A stretch of DNA of 64,000 bases from Nioella sp. MMSF_3534 (GCF_030732985.1 NZ_JASHJX010000008.1:1-64000), one strand, 5' to 3'. Shown: positions 9,532 through 18,571, numbered from the stretch's first letter. Numbers and translations: made by a program. Notes: generated from the sequence alone by a model not told the origin.

Positions 9532-10187
9532 GGTCGGCCCAGCCTGTAGCCCATGCCGCGCTCCGTCTCGATGATGCCGCTGCCCAGCTTCTTGCGCAGC
9601 CGGCTGACATGGACCTCGATCGTGTTGCTTTCCACTTCCGCATCGAAGGCATAGAGCTTTTCTTCCAGTTGCGGCTTGGACAGCAATTGCCCGGGCCGGG
9701 CCAGCAGCGCCTCGAACAGTTCCCATTCGCGGGCGGTCAGCACCACCGGCCGGCCCTCGCGGTGGATGCTGTGCGCGGCAAGGTCGATCACCAGCGGGCC
9801 GAGGGTGACGATGGGGTTCGGGTTGCCGCTGTAGCGCCGCGCGACGGAGCCGATGCGCGCCGACAGTTCCGCCAGGTCGAAGGGTTTGACGAGGTAGTCG
9901 TCGGCGCCCGCGTTCAACCCCTCGATGCGGTCGGATACCTGGTCGAGCGCGGTCAGCACGATAACCGGCGTCACGTCGCCCCGGGCGCGCAGGGCCTTGA
10001 GAAATCCGATACCGCGCCCGTCGGGCAGCATGAGGTCGAGCAGGATCAGGTCGAAGGGCGCCGCGCGAAGTGCATCGCCCGCCGCGTCAAGCCGCTTCAC
10101 CCAGTCCACCGACCGGCCGTCGGCCGCGATCTGGTCGCGCACCGCGGCGCCAAGAACCGTGTCGTCCTCTATCAGCAGGATTCGCAT
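9528..10187 (-). CDS. OmpR/PhoB-family response regulator
   Basis: 219 aa. The receiver domain has the acidic pair IEDD near the start, phospho-acceptor Asp in LILLDLMLPDG (about residue 51), VLTALD and the Lys in DYLVKPFDL. The winged-helix output domain has LTAREWELFEALL and the recognition segment ESNTIEVHVSRLRKKLG. It is the first gene of the pair with the kinase. Tandem TGACG half-sites 11 bp apart in the divergent promoter region (10234-10249) fit a head-to-tail OmpR-family dimer and suggest control of itself and of the operon starting at 10333. Confidence 0.92.
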   Translation of the reverse strand: MRILLIEDDTVLGAAVRDQIAADGRSVDWVKRLDAAGDALRAAPFDLILLDLMLPDGRGIGFLKALRARGDVTPVIVLTALDQVSDRIEGLNAGADDYLVKPFDLAELSARIGSVARRYSGNPNPIVTLGPLVIDLAAHSIHREGRPVVLTAREWELFEALLARPGQLLSKPQLEEKLYAFDAEVESNTIEVHVSRLRKKLGSGIIETERGMGYRLGRP

Positions 10188-10233
10188 GCCCGTCCTCGTC
10201 TGTTCCCGATGCCCCAGTTTTCCCTGCACCGGC

Positions 10234-10249
10234 TGACGTCAAACTGACG
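10234..10249. promoter_or_regulatory. Tandem half-sites, probable response-regulator box
   Basis: TGACG at 10234 and again at 10245, 11 bp apart (CTGACGTCAAACTGACG), lies between the divergent regulator and PepSY genes. An 11-bp period is typical for tandem OmpR-family binding. Confidence 0.5.
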
Positions 10250-10332
10250 CCCCGGCGCAGGCTTCTTCAGCTTGCCGTAAGATTCGCCACGCAGGATGCG
10301 TCCAGGCAGGTGTTCCACGAGGAGTGTGGCCC

Positions 10333-10617
10333 ATGAAAAAGACAGTGACAATTCTCGGGTTTCTCGCGCTCGTTCCGGCAGGGGCGGCGCTGGCGGATGA
10401 CGACTGTTTCGTGCCGATGGCCGAGTGGCATCCGCGCGACGCGGTTGCGCAACTGGCAGAGGAAAACGGCTGGACCCCGCGCCGCATCCGGATCGACGAC
10501 GGCTGCTACGAGATCGACGGCCGCGACGCGCAGGGGCGCCGGATCGAGGTGACGATCCACCCCGGCACGCTCGAGGTGATCGAGTTCGAGTATGAAGACG
10601 AGGACGACGACGACTGA
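10333..10617 (+). CDS. Secreted PepSY-like small protein
   Basis: 94 aa with GGAG just upstream of the ATG. A signal peptide (MKKTVTILGFLALVPAGAAL, cleaved before ADDD) leads into a single PepSY-like domain: WHPRDAVAQLAEENGWT, RIRIDDGCYEIDGRD and IEVTIHPGTLEVIEFE, ending in an Asp/Glu tail. Two Cys residues could form a disulfide. It is a paralogue of the next gene and has its own terminator. It probably acts in the periplasm with the flavoreductase downstream. PepSY domains are often linked to redox or metal functions; the precise role is unknown. Confidence 0.85.
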   Translation: MKKTVTILGFLALVPAGAALADDDCFVPMAEWHPRDAVAQLAEENGWTPRRIRIDDGCYEIDGRDAQGRRIEVTIHPGTLEVIEFEYEDEDDDD

Positions 10618-10665
10618 CCCCCCGTGTCCCGCTGGCCGGGCATCATGACCCCGGTTCCGATATGA

Positions 10666-10691
10666 CCCCGCTCCTGCGAGCGGGGTTTTTT
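10666..10691 (+). terminator. Rho-independent terminator
   Basis: CCCCGCTC, a 4-nt CTGC loop, GAGCGGGG and TTTTTT: a textbook terminator separating the first PepSY gene from the second. Confidence 0.9.
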
Positions 10692-10706
10692 CTGTCAGAA
10701 GGGCGG

Positions 10707-10752
10707 TTTCCTGACAGCAAGCTGAAGCGGGAATCGCCCGGCCGTCAGGAAA
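10707..10752. promoter_or_regulatory. Inverted repeat upstream of the second PepSY gene
   Basis: TTTCCTGAC (10707-10715) and GTCAGGAAA (10744-10752) are perfect inverted arms 28 bp apart, in the promoter zone of the gene at 10805. They may bind a regulator; which one is not known. Confidence 0.4.
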
Positions 10753-10804
10753 CGATCAGGTCGGGCCCGCAGGGTGCCCTCATCACAGGATAGGAGACCC
10801 TCAC

Positions 10805-11191
10805 ATGAAAACGACCCTGACCGCCCTCGCCCTTATCTCGGTCCTGCCCGCAGGGGCAGCGCTGGCTGACGACGACGACTGCCGCGCGCCCCGCGACCGG
10901 TGGCAGCCGCGAGAGGCGGCGATGCAGCTTGCCGAGCAAAACGGCTGGAGCGTGCGCGAATTCGAGATCGACGACGGCTGCTACGAGATCGAGGGCCGCG
11001 ACGCGGAGGGACGGGCCATCGAAGTATCGCTCGACCCCGAGTCGCTGGAGATCGTCGAACTCGAATACGAGGACGACGAAGACGACGGCGGCTACGCCAA
11101 CAGCCGCAACCCGGCCCCCGCAGGCAGCGCAGCCCCGCCGCAGAACGGCCTGTTCGGAAGCGGCGCCGCGCCGCAGGTGCAAGTGAACTGA
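10805..11191 (+). CDS. Secreted PepSY-like protein with acidic and Pro/Ala-rich tail
   Basis: 128 aa with a signal peptide ending ...AGAALA-DDDD. The PepSY-like domain (WQPREAAMQLAEQNGWS, EIDDGCYEIEGRD, IEVSLDPESLEIVELEYED) is clearly paralogous to the gene at 10333, including both Cys residues. It adds a YANSRNPAPAG...QVQVN tail of about 35 residues. It begins the operon that continues with DUF2271, the PepSY-flavoreductase and ApbE. A periplasmic redox or metal-related accessory role is inferred. Confidence 0.85.
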   Translation: MKTTLTALALISVLPAGAALADDDDCRAPRDRWQPREAAMQLAEQNGWSVREFEIDDGCYEIEGRDAEGRAIEVSLDPESLEIVELEYEDDEDDGGYANSRNPAPAGSAAPPQNGLFGSGAAPQVQVN

Positions 11192-11229
11192 GCCCCTGCC
11201 GAACGCCTCCGAGATAAAGGACAGATCCG

Positions 11230-11700
11230 ATGAAATCGCTTCTTGCAACCCTTGCGCTGACCACGGCGCTGACCCTTCCCGGCCTCGCCATGGCGCGGCA
11301 GGTCACCCTGACCACGACCCTCGCCGCCTATGGCGGCGACGGGGCCTATCTTGCCCTCTACGTCACCGATGCCTCGGGGGCCTATGTCGGCAGCCTGTGG
11401 ATGGCCGGTCAACGGTCGCGCTACTATGCGCATCTGGACGACTGGTATCGCGCTACCGGGGGCGACACGATGCATGTGGACGGCATCACCGGGGCCAGCG
11501 TCGGGGCCGGGCGCCAGCTGGAAATCACGCTCGACCTGGCCGATGCGCTGTTTGATGCGGGCTACACCCTGCACATCGACGCCGCCGTCGAGGACATGCG
11601 CGACAGCCCCAACGAGATCGCCGTGCCGCTGACCCTGGACGGGGCCGGAACGCCAGTGCGCGGTCGGCGCTACATCGCCAGCTTCGCCTACGACATGTAA
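11230..11700 (+). CDS. DUF2271 family periplasmic protein
   Basis: 156 aa with a signal peptide (MKSLLATLALTTALTLPGLA-MA). The body is rich in beta strands with LALYVTDASGAYVGSLWMAG and the conserved WYRATGG...DGITGAS segment of DUF2271. DUF2271 genes recur beside PepSY-flavoreductase and ApbE genes in proteobacteria, as here. The protein may accept a covalently bound flavin or help the redox system, but no activity is established. Confidence 0.75.
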   Translation: MKSLLATLALTTALTLPGLAMARQVTLTTTLAAYGGDGAYLALYVTDASGAYVGSLWMAGQRSRYYAHLDDWYRATGGDTMHVDGITGASVGAGRQLEITLDLADALFDAGYTLHIDAAVEDMRDSPNEIAVPLTLDGAGTPVRGRRYIASFAYDM

Positions 11701-11713
11701 GGGGAGGAGGGCC

Positions 11714-13921
11714 ATGATCCGCGCATTTCACCGCTGGCCGGGTCTTCTGGCCCTTGCCCTTGTCACTGTTCTCACCCTCAGCGGCGGAGCGCTCTCGCTC
11801 TTCCCGGCCGCCGAGCGGCTGTCTACGCCGCAGGTTGAGGCCGGGCTGACCGTCGCCACGCTCGCCGGGCGCATCCGCGCGGTCTACCCGGGGGTGGAGC
11901 AGATCCGCCGCGCGCCCTCGGGCCGGATCACGGCCTACTGGTTCGAGGGCGGCACGCCGGGCGCGGCGGTGATCGACCCGGAGACCGGGGCGGGCGTGGC
12001 CTCGGCCGATCCCAACCAGACCCTGCGCTGGCTGACCAACCTGCACCGGTCGCTGTTCCTGGGCGATGGCGGGCGGCTGACCATGGCCGCAGGCGCGGCG
12101 GCGATGCTGGTGCTGTCGATTTCGGGCGCGGCGCTGGTGGCGCGGCGCACGGGTGGCTGGCGGCACTGGTTCGCGCCCCTGCGCGGGCCCCGGGCAGGGC
12201 GGCTGCACGTGGAAATCGCGCGGATCTCGGTGGTGGGGCTGGTGCTTTCCTCCGTTACGGCACTGTGGATGTCTGCCGCCACCTTCGAGCTTCTTCCCCC
12301 GGGCGACGCGGGTCCTGCCTTTCCTGCCAACGTCAGCGGGGAAACGGGAATGCCGCCTGAGCGGATCGCGACCCTGCGTCAGACGCTGGTGACCGAGTTG
12401 CGGTCGCTGAGCTTTCCCTATCCGGGCGATGCCAGCGATGCCTTCGCGCTGACCACCTCCCGGGGCAGCGGCTATCTCGATCAGGGCACCGGCGATCTGC
12501 TGTCCTGGGAGGATCTGGGCGGATGGGCGCGCGTGAATGAAACCATCTTCATGCTGCACACCGGACAGGGTGCGGCGGGGCTGGGCCTGTTGCTCGGGCT
12601 GATGGCGCTGGCGGTGCCGGTTCTGGGCCTGACCGGGGCGTTGGTCTGGCTGGCCGGGTGGCGCGCGCGCCCGCGCATCCGTGGCAACCGGCCCGCGGCG
12701 CAGGCCGACACGATCCTTCTGGTGGCCAGCGAGGGCGGCAGCACCTGGGGCTTTGCCGCGACCCTTCAGGTCGCACTGACCGCGGCGGGGCAAAGCGTGC
12801 ATGTGGCGCCGCTGTCCTCCCTCGCGCCGGAGCGCTACCAGAAAGCCGAGCGGATCATCGTGCTGGCCGCCACCTATGGCGACGGAGCCGCGCCCACCCC
12901 GGCGAAAGGGGCGCTGGAGCGTCTGCGGAAGCTTGCGCCCGTGCCGGGTGTTGAACTGGCTGTTCTGGGCTTCGGCGATCGCAGCTTTCCGGCCTATTGC
13001 GCATTCGCCCGTGCGCTCGAGGATACGGCGCGGCAGGCCGGCTGGCCCGAACTTCTGCCCTATGACACCATCGACCGCCAGTCGCCGCAGGACTTCGCCC
13101 GGTGGGGCCGGGCGCTTGGTGCGCGGCTCGGCTGTGCGCTCGATCTCGTGCACCGGCCCGACCGGCCCGCGAGCGTGCCGCTGACGCTCGTCTCGCGCCG
13201 CAACTATGGCGCCGAGGTGCAGGCCCCGGCCGCGATCCTGCGCTTCGCCCTGCCGCGCCCGACGATCTGGCAGCGGCTGACCGGCACCGGCTTTGCCCGG
13301 TTCGAGGCGGGCGATCTTCTGGGCATCCTGCCCGAGGGCAGCCCGGTGCCGCGGTTCTATTCGCTGGCCTCGGCGCGCCGCGACGGGATGATCGAGATCG
13401 TGGTGCGCAAGCATCCCGGCGGCCTGTGCTCGGGGCTTCTGACGGCGCTGGAGCCGGGCGGCACCGTGCGCGCCTTCCTGCGCCGCAATCCCGGCTTCCG
13501 TCCGGGCCGTGGCAAGGCACCGCTGATCCTGATCGGCGCGGGAACGGGGATCGGGCCGCTGGCCGGTATCCTGCGCGCAAACAGGCACCGCAGGCCCGCG
13601 CATCTCTTCTTCGGGATGCGCCACCCCGGAAGCGATTTCTTCTATGGTGAGGACATGCCCGCCTGGCAGGCGGACGGCCGCCTGACCCGGCTGGTCACGG
13701 CGACCTCACGCGGGGGGAGGCCCTGCTACGTGCAGGATGCGCTGCAGGCCGAGGCTGCCGAGGTCGCCCGGCTGATCCGCGATGGGGCCCGGGTAATGGT
13801 CTGCGGCGGGCGGGGCATGGCCGCGGGCGTGGCCGAGGCGCTGACCGCGATCCTCGCCCCGAGCGGGCTGTCGCCCGCGCGTCTCAAGGCGGAGGGGCGA
13901 TATGTCGAAGATGTCTACTGA
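11714..13921 (+). CDS. PepSY-transmembrane flavodoxin/NADPH-type flavoreductase fusion
   Basis: 735 aa. Residues 1-320 are a PepSY-associated transmembrane region with about four helices (LLALALVTVLTLSGGALSL; AMLVLSISGAALVA; GLVLSSVTALWMSAA; GLLLGLMALAVPVLGL). Residues 335-480 are flavodoxin-like (ILLVASEGGSTWGFAATL, VLAATYGDGAAPTPAKGA, VLGFGDRSFPAYCAFA). Residues 490-735 are a sulfite-reductase-type FAD/NAD(P)H module: PRFYSLASARR for FAD, GGLCSGLL, IGAGTGIGPLAGIL for nucleotide, and a C-terminal aromatic (RYVEDVY). It should pass electrons from cytosolic NAD(P)H across the inner membrane to periplasmic acceptors. It overlaps apbE by 20 bp. Confidence 0.88.
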   Translation: MIRAFHRWPGLLALALVTVLTLSGGALSLFPAAERLSTPQVEAGLTVATLAGRIRAVYPGVEQIRRAPSGRITAYWFEGGTPGAAVIDPETGAGVASADPNQTLRWLTNLHRSLFLGDGGRLTMAAGAAAMLVLSISGAALVARRTGGWRHWFAPLRGPRAGRLHVEIARISVVGLVLSSVTALWMSAATFELLPPGDAGPAFPANVSGETGMPPERIATLRQTLVTELRSLSFPYPGDASDAFALTTSRGSGYLDQGTGDLLSWEDLGGWARVNETIFMLHTGQGAAGLGLLLGLMALAVPVLGLTGALVWLAGWRARPRIRGNRPAAQADTILLVASEGGSTWGFAATLQVALTAAGQSVHVAPLSSLAPERYQKAERIIVLAATYGDGAAPTPAKGALERLRKLAPVPGVELAVLGFGDRSFPAYCAFARALEDTARQAGWPELLPYDTIDRQSPQDFARWGRALGARLGCALDLVHRPDRPASVPLTLVSRRNYGAEVQAPAAILRFALPRPTIWQRLTGTGFARFEAGDLLGILPEGSPVPRFYSLASARRDGMIEIVVRKHPGGLCSGLLTALEPGGTVRAFLRRNPGFRPGRGKAPLILIGAGTGIGPLAGILRANRHRRPAHLFFGMRHPGSDFFYGEDMPAWQADGRLTRLVTATSRGGRPCYVQDALQAEAAEVARLIRDGARVMVCGGRGMAAGVAEALTAILAPSGLSPARLKAEGRYVEDVY

Positions 13922-14852
13922 GCGCCAGCGCATCGCGCTGAACGGCCCCACCATGGGCACCCGTTGGCAGGCCACGTTCTTCGCGGGACCGGAGGTCGAT
14001 CCCGCCCCGATCCGGGTGGCGCTGCAGGCGGCGGTCGACGACATCGACGCGCAGATGTCCACCTGGAAGCCGGACAGCGCCCTGATGCGCCTGAACGCTG
14101 CCCCTGTGGGGGCGTGGGTGCCGGTGCCGGTGCACTTGTGCAACGTCCTGCGCCTCGGGCTCGAGATCGGGCGGCTCTCGGGCGGGGCTTTCGATATCGG
14201 CATGGGCGATGTTGTGACGGCGTGGGGATTCGGACCGGACGCCGCCGCGCCCGACCGCATCCGGGCGGCGATGACGGCCCCGCGGCGCCCGGCGCATGAG
14301 GTGCTGGAGATCGACGGAACCCAAGTGCGAAAAACCGCGCCAATCGCTCTGGACCTGAACGGAATCGCAAAGGGCTACGGCGTTGACCGACTGGCTGAAA
14401 CCATGGGCGCGCAGGGACTCTCCGATGCCCTTGTCGGCATTGATGGAGAGCTTCGCGCAACCGGGCTGCGGCCCGGCGGCGAGGGCTGGACCATTGCTAT
14501 CGAGGCGCCGGAGCATGGGCGCAGGACGCCCCGGTCGATCCTGACGCTGCAGGACGGTTCTGTTGCGACTTCGGGCGATTATCGCCACTGGATCGAGGTC
14601 GGGGGGCGGCGCCTGTCGCACACCATGGATCCCGCCCGCGGCGCGCCGCTGACCGAAACGCCATCCTCCGTGACCGTCGTGGCCCGCAGCTGTGCCGAGG
14701 CAGATGCCTGGGCCACGGCGCTGATGGTTCTGGGGCCTCTGCGCGGTGCCGAACTGGCCGGGACGCGGGGCCTCGATGCCCTGTTCCTGCTGCGCGACGG
14801 CGCGGGGAGCGTGAGGCACGTCCCGGTTGGGCAGCTCTTCTCCGGCCAATGA
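13902..14852 (+). CDS. apbE: FAD:protein FMN transferase ApbE
   Basis: 316 aa. ApbE motifs are visible: TMGTRWQATFF near the start, DDIDAQMSTWKPDSALMRLN, SGGAFDIGMGDVV, IALDLNGIAKGYGVDRL (flavin and Mg binding) and VATSGDYRHWIEVGGRRLSH with TMDPARGAPL. It transfers FMN from FAD to Thr or Ser of partner proteins. No lipoprotein signal is seen, so the mature site is uncertain. It overlaps the preceding flavoreductase, so the two are co-translated and it probably flavinylates a member of this operon. An alternative ATG lies at 13911. Confidence 0.92.
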   Translation: MSKMSTERQRIALNGPTMGTRWQATFFAGPEVDPAPIRVALQAAVDDIDAQMSTWKPDSALMRLNAAPVGAWVPVPVHLCNVLRLGLEIGRLSGGAFDIGMGDVVTAWGFGPDAAAPDRIRAAMTAPRRPAHEVLEIDGTQVRKTAPIALDLNGIAKGYGVDRLAETMGAQGLSDALVGIDGELRATGLRPGGEGWTIAIEAPEHGRRTPRSILTLQDGSVATSGDYRHWIEVGGRRLSHTMDPARGAPLTETPSSVTVVARSCAEADAWATALMVLGPLRGAELAGTRGLDALFLLRDGAGSVRHVPVGQLFSGQ

Positions 14853-15316
14853 AGAGTAATCTTCTCAAAGTACAGGGATGAGCTATGCTGCAGGAAAACC
14901 GGACTCCCAAGCCAGATCAAGATTTCTGCGTCTTGTGATTTAATGACCTCATTTTTCGTGCGGATTTAGAGCCTCGAGTGCAATCTATGAAATTGGGGGG
15001 CATGTAATTTTAGAGAGCCAAGGAGTTCGCGAATGGGGTAAAGCACGAGCACTCCTTGGCTTCGTCAGCAAGGATTGGCAAAGTGCAAGCTGACGTGACT
15101 GACACGAAATCAGTTTCGCCGGGTGACTTCCAGACACTTTTGTTTGGGTTTGACGGTTAGCATTGTGCTGTGGTGCATTATCATCGACTGCGTAGCCTTT
15201 CCGCTCAGGCACATTGAGCCTGTGTTCCATTGCCGACGACATGGTCGTGTCACGAATGCTGTGGAAGTTCCCTGACGGCGCGCTCCGGGCACGTAAAGGA
15301 TCGGTGTTTCAGGCTG
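14853..15316. other. 464-bp non-coding stretch
   Basis: No supported gene. Small antisense frames here lack family features. The stretch ends where an IS3-type remnant starts. Confidence 0.5.
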
Positions 15317-15770
15317 CGAGGTCAAGGATTTGAGGCGTGAGGCTCGTGATCTGAAAGAGGTCGTGGCCGAACAGGCGCTGGAATTGCGGCTGCTCAAAAA
15401 AAGCATGATCGGGGATGGGGGCGACGACGAATGAGGTATCCTGCCTCATAGAAGCTTGAGATTATCCGCTCGGTTGAGGCCTCACATCCACCATCCCGAT
15501 AAACGCTGAAGATGCTCGGCATCCCCAGCAACACATACTACGACTAGTACGCCCGCTGGAGCGATGGCGGCCTCGGTGCGCTTGCCGACCGCTCACCCCG
15601 GCCTGGGTCGGTCTGGAACCGCATCCCGGACACGGTTCGCGGCGATTTTGTCGATTTTGTCCTGGAGCACGAGGACCTGACGCCTCGGGAGCTGGCGGTC
15701 AAATACACCGATGAGAAGCACTACTTTGTCTCCGATTCCTCAGTTGATCGCATTCTCAGCGCATAGAACC
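15317..15770 (+). mobile_element. Decayed IS3-family remnant, homologous to the intact IS at 48236-49746
   Basis: From GAGGTCAAGGAT the sequence follows the 3' end of orfA and the first third of orfB of the intact element (its 48578 to about 49020). It includes the shared GCTCAAAAAAAGCATGATC and GGGGGCGACGACGAATGAGG blocks. Stop codons and frameshifts (for example CCTCATAG in place of the intact frame) destroy both frames. No terminal repeat was located. Confidence 0.8.
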
Positions 15771-15779
15771 ACATCAAGG

Positions 15780-16033
15780 CATGGGAAACCCATCTCGCAT
15801 CAGACCGGACGCCGTGTTCGACGGCGAATGACAACCAGATGCGCCTGATGCTGCACGGCTGCGCATACGGTATCTGGTGGAAGCTCCGAGGCGCAATTCT
15901 GAAACGTTCTCAATGGCGCCGCGCGCAGTTCGACACATTGCGGCTGCACATCGTCAAGCTGCCGGCATCGTGCTCGCGACAGGGACTTCTCCAACTTCTC
16001 TTCGACGCCATCGCCCCTCCGAAAATCGCTTGA
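15780..16033 (+). mobile_element. 3' remnant of an IS1380-type transposase
   Basis: In the frame that ends at 16033 the codons read NDNQMRLMLHGCAYGIWW, RAQFDTLRLHIVKLPA and LLFDAIAPPKIA. This matches the C-terminal end of IS1380-family transposases (N-Q-RLMLH-AY, AQFDTLRLRLIKIAAR). All upstream parts are missing. Confidence 0.6.
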
Positions 16034-16212
16034 GCCAAGCGCTCCGACCACCCCGAAACAACAATCCTCGCATCCCGCGATCAAAGCTCCCGACCAGCCT
16101 ACAAACCGGACGTCGTAATCAGGTGCCCTTAGCCGATCCACGGCAGCATCAACCGAACACATGAACGCCATATCACCGCGTCATGAATTATCCGGGCTAG
16201 GTGGTTTAGCTT

Positions 16213-16695
16213 TCAGTTCCGCCAGATGGCCTGCCCGAAGGACAGGTAGACGCCGCCGCTGGCCTGAGAAACCGGGATGCCGGTGCTTCGGCAGGTTGCA
16301 GGTTCTGACCGCATCGACTGGACCGTGCGAGCGCTGGTGAAGTAAGACACGTCGAAGGGAATATCAAGTCCCGACACATTGATCGAGGCGTCACGAAGCA
16401 TCCCTCGCACAGTCGTTCTCAAGCGTGGGCTCGTAAATCTGCCGACACCGCAAATCGCTAGTTCTCCGCTCTGGGCAATGGCGCGCCAGAGAAAGGTGTA
16501 GACGATCCCAAGCTCGCCGGTAAAGCGGATATCCCCGTCGACGAAGCTGCCATCGACGTTCACTTCAAAAGTCTGGGCCTTGGAGGGCAGAGCTGCCGTG
16601 CCCAAAAGCACCATGGCTAGAATTAATTGAATAAAATGGGTCTTCGTCGGAAGTTTCATACGCATTGCCATGCCGCTCTCTGTCTTGGTATGCAT
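16213..16695 (-). CDS. Putative secreted protein, unknown family
   Basis: Up to 160 aa. A signal peptide is evident (FIQLILAMVLLGTAALPSKA-QT), followed by a soluble domain predicted rich in beta strands with four Cys (CGVGRF, ATCRSTG among them). Three Met codons (MHTK, MAMRM, MRMK) precede the signal; the weakly purine-rich sequence before MAMRMKLP makes that start plausible. Its neighbours are IS remnants, and no partner gene is evident. I do not recognise the family. Confidence 0.5.
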   Translation of the reverse strand: MHTKTESGMAMRMKLPTKTHFIQLILAMVLLGTAALPSKAQTFEVNVDGSFVDGDIRFTGELGIVYTFLWRAIAQSGELAICGVGRFTSPRLRTTVRGMLRDASINVSGLDIPFDVSYFTSARTVQSMRSEPATCRSTGIPVSQASGGVYLSFGQAIWRN

Positions 16696-17098
16696 TTGAT
16701 AGGCCGTTCTCTCGCATGTGGCGCAATTATTAAGTTACCAACAGAAACTTGTTATACGTATTTCGCTAAAAAATGATATCCGCTTCCTTGAACAGGCTGC
16801 TTTCGAGGCGGCTCAACGGGGCGGTCACCTCATCAAAGCCACCTGGGAGTGCCATTTCACTTTGATTATAGCGCACTAATATGCTCTCGAGGATAAGTTA
16901 CCTTTAGTATCAATTTTTTCCCTATGGTTCTGTTTTGGAATTGAGTAACGCTGGTTCCATATAAAACCGTGGAATGAAAAAAGTGAACTCACTGAACAGA
17001 TTAGCCTGTGGGAAGGTGCTATGAAGCGGAGCGCCTAGGCGCATTCTCTTCTCGCTTGGCAAGGAAAATATTGATTGGCTTGAAAAGGGAATACTCGA
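16696..17098. other. 403-bp AT-rich stretch without a supported gene
   Basis: Lies between two divergent genes, so it should hold both promoters. It is clearly AT-richer than either gene. No repeat or RNA gene was recognised. Confidence 0.45.
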
Positions 17099-18004
17099 AT
17101 GGCCGCATATTCAGTTACAGTTAGAGAACGTTACGATGAACTCTCCGGGGCGAGCACAAACCCGAACTACAACATCACTCTGCTGATCGAAGATGACGGG
17201 ACATTCACAAGCGGTGAACCGGTCACGCATTCCCCGGGCGGCGGTGGCGACAGCTTTACCTATGTCGGCACCTATGACGATGGAACAACGGTGTGGGGCG
17301 TCCTGCAGGAATCAAGCGGTGACTATATGCTGTTCAGCGGCGACGCCTCTGCGACACCGCCAGGTTCGATCGTAATCGCCAATATCACCACCGATCCGCT
17401 ACTTGCCTGTTTTCATGCCGGAACGCTGATCGACACACCCAATGGCGCAACTGCGGTTGAAAGCCTGTCCAGGGGCGATCGTGTTCTCACTTCCGACGGC
17501 AAGGCCTGTTCGGTCAAATGGATCGGCCGCCAGACCATTTCCACGCGCTTCGGGCCTGCCGAGCGGTTGATGCCGGTGCGCTTTGCTGCCGGGTCTCTAG
17601 GCGATGGCCTGCCGCAGGCCGACCTGACCGTCACCGCAGACCACGGGATGCTGCTGGATGGCGTCATATGCCATGCAGGGGCCTTGGTGAACGGGACGAC
17701 CATCACGCACGTTCCCTTGACCAAGATGGGAGAGACCTACACAGTTTATCATATCGAAACCGAGGCGCACGAGATCATCCTCGCGAATGGTGCTCTAGCA
17801 GAGACCTTCATCGACAACGTGAACCGCCGGGTCTTCGATAACTTCTCGGAGTTCGAGGCGCTCTACGGCGATGTGCCCGAGATGGAGGAATTGCCATTCC
17901 CACGCGCGATGTCTGCACGGCAAATCCCTATTCGCATTCGCGATGCACTGTTGGATAGGGGCAACGGAAAACTAGTCAAGCTGGGCTCTTATCCGACTGG
18001 GTGA
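17099..18004 (+). CDS. Hint-domain protein (second copy)
   Basis: 301 aa. An N-terminal segment of about 100 residues (Gly/Thr/Asp-rich, no signal peptide) precedes a complete Hint domain: LLACFHAGTLIDTPNGATAV starting with the nucleophilic Cys, SLSRGDRVLTSDGKACSVKW, IGRQTIS, PVRFAAGSLGDGLP, DLTVTADHGMLL and YHIETEAHEIILANGALAET. It shares the architecture of the gene at 6911 but is diverged. Such proteins are presumed to be secreted by a type I system and self-cleaved. Function unknown. It is flanked on both sides by IS debris. Confidence 0.8.
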   Translation: MAAYSVTVRERYDELSGASTNPNYNITLLIEDDGTFTSGEPVTHSPGGGGDSFTYVGTYDDGTTVWGVLQESSGDYMLFSGDASATPPGSIVIANITTDPLLACFHAGTLIDTPNGATAVESLSRGDRVLTSDGKACSVKWIGRQTISTRFGPAERLMPVRFAAGSLGDGLPQADLTVTADHGMLLDGVICHAGALVNGTTITHVPLTKMGETYTVYHIETEAHEIILANGALAETFIDNVNRRVFDNFSEFEALYGDVPEMEELPFPRAMSARQIPIRIRDALLDRGNGKLVKLGSYPTG

Positions 18005-18076
18005 GAGGAGTCCCTGCCTCCTTCCTATTTTTTCGTCTGGTGTGAGGGCGACTGGGCAAACGCTTTCAGCACCTCA

Positions 18077-18570
18077 GTGCGGATCGCGCCCACAAGTGGG
18101 CTAACACGCAGGCGGGTAGGTTTAGATTTGGGAGTTGGCCTGTCGACGCTGAACAAATGGGGGACGGCCCATTGGGATAGTAATGTGGTGTCGCATAAGG
18201 AGTTGGACCCTGCCCGTGAGAACCGTCTTTTCAAGGAGGAGGGGGATATCCAGAAAACCTTCCCGGGTCGCAGCCAGCCCGTGCGCGGTAAGTACAGCGT
18301 TTGCTGCGCACTATGCGAAGAGCAGTTGCCGATGGCTCATTGGTGGTGCCACATCAATTGGACGCTGCGACCCCGCATTGGGTGCCTTCTGCCGTCGCTT
18401 CTCGGCTTGGATGGGAAAGCAGGAGGCGATGACCGCGACCACTCGCAAGTTCGCCCTCCGGTTCTACAGCGCCATCCGCCACGGTATGGCCTATCAGAAC
18501 CTAGAGGCTATAGCATACGACGAGAGGTGCCGATAGCGCGTTCTCGCCAACCTCCAGCCGCGCGCCAAGA
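18077..18570 (+). mobile_element. Remnants of IS3-type orfA and IS110-type transposases
   Basis: About 18080-18280 encodes GLTRRRVGLDLGVGLSTLNK and KELDPARENRLFKEEGDIQK, the N-terminal helix-turn-helix and leucine-zipper-like part of IS3-family OrfA. About 18395-18560, in another frame, reads AFCRRFSAWMGKQEA, TRKFALRFYSAIRHGMAYQN and VLANLQPRAK, the C-terminal end of IS110-like transposases. Both are broken by stops. The boundaries are approximate. Confidence 0.6.
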
Positions 18571-18571
18571 C

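Noticed and set aside
8103-9549. Long plus-strand frames opposite the histidine kinase
   Set aside because: Antisense shadows; the kinase strand has complete catalytic boxes.
11525-13624. 699-codon minus-strand frame opposite the flavoreductase
   Set aside because: Low-complexity Arg/Gly/His-rich shadow; the plus strand encodes clear flavodoxin and FAD motifs.
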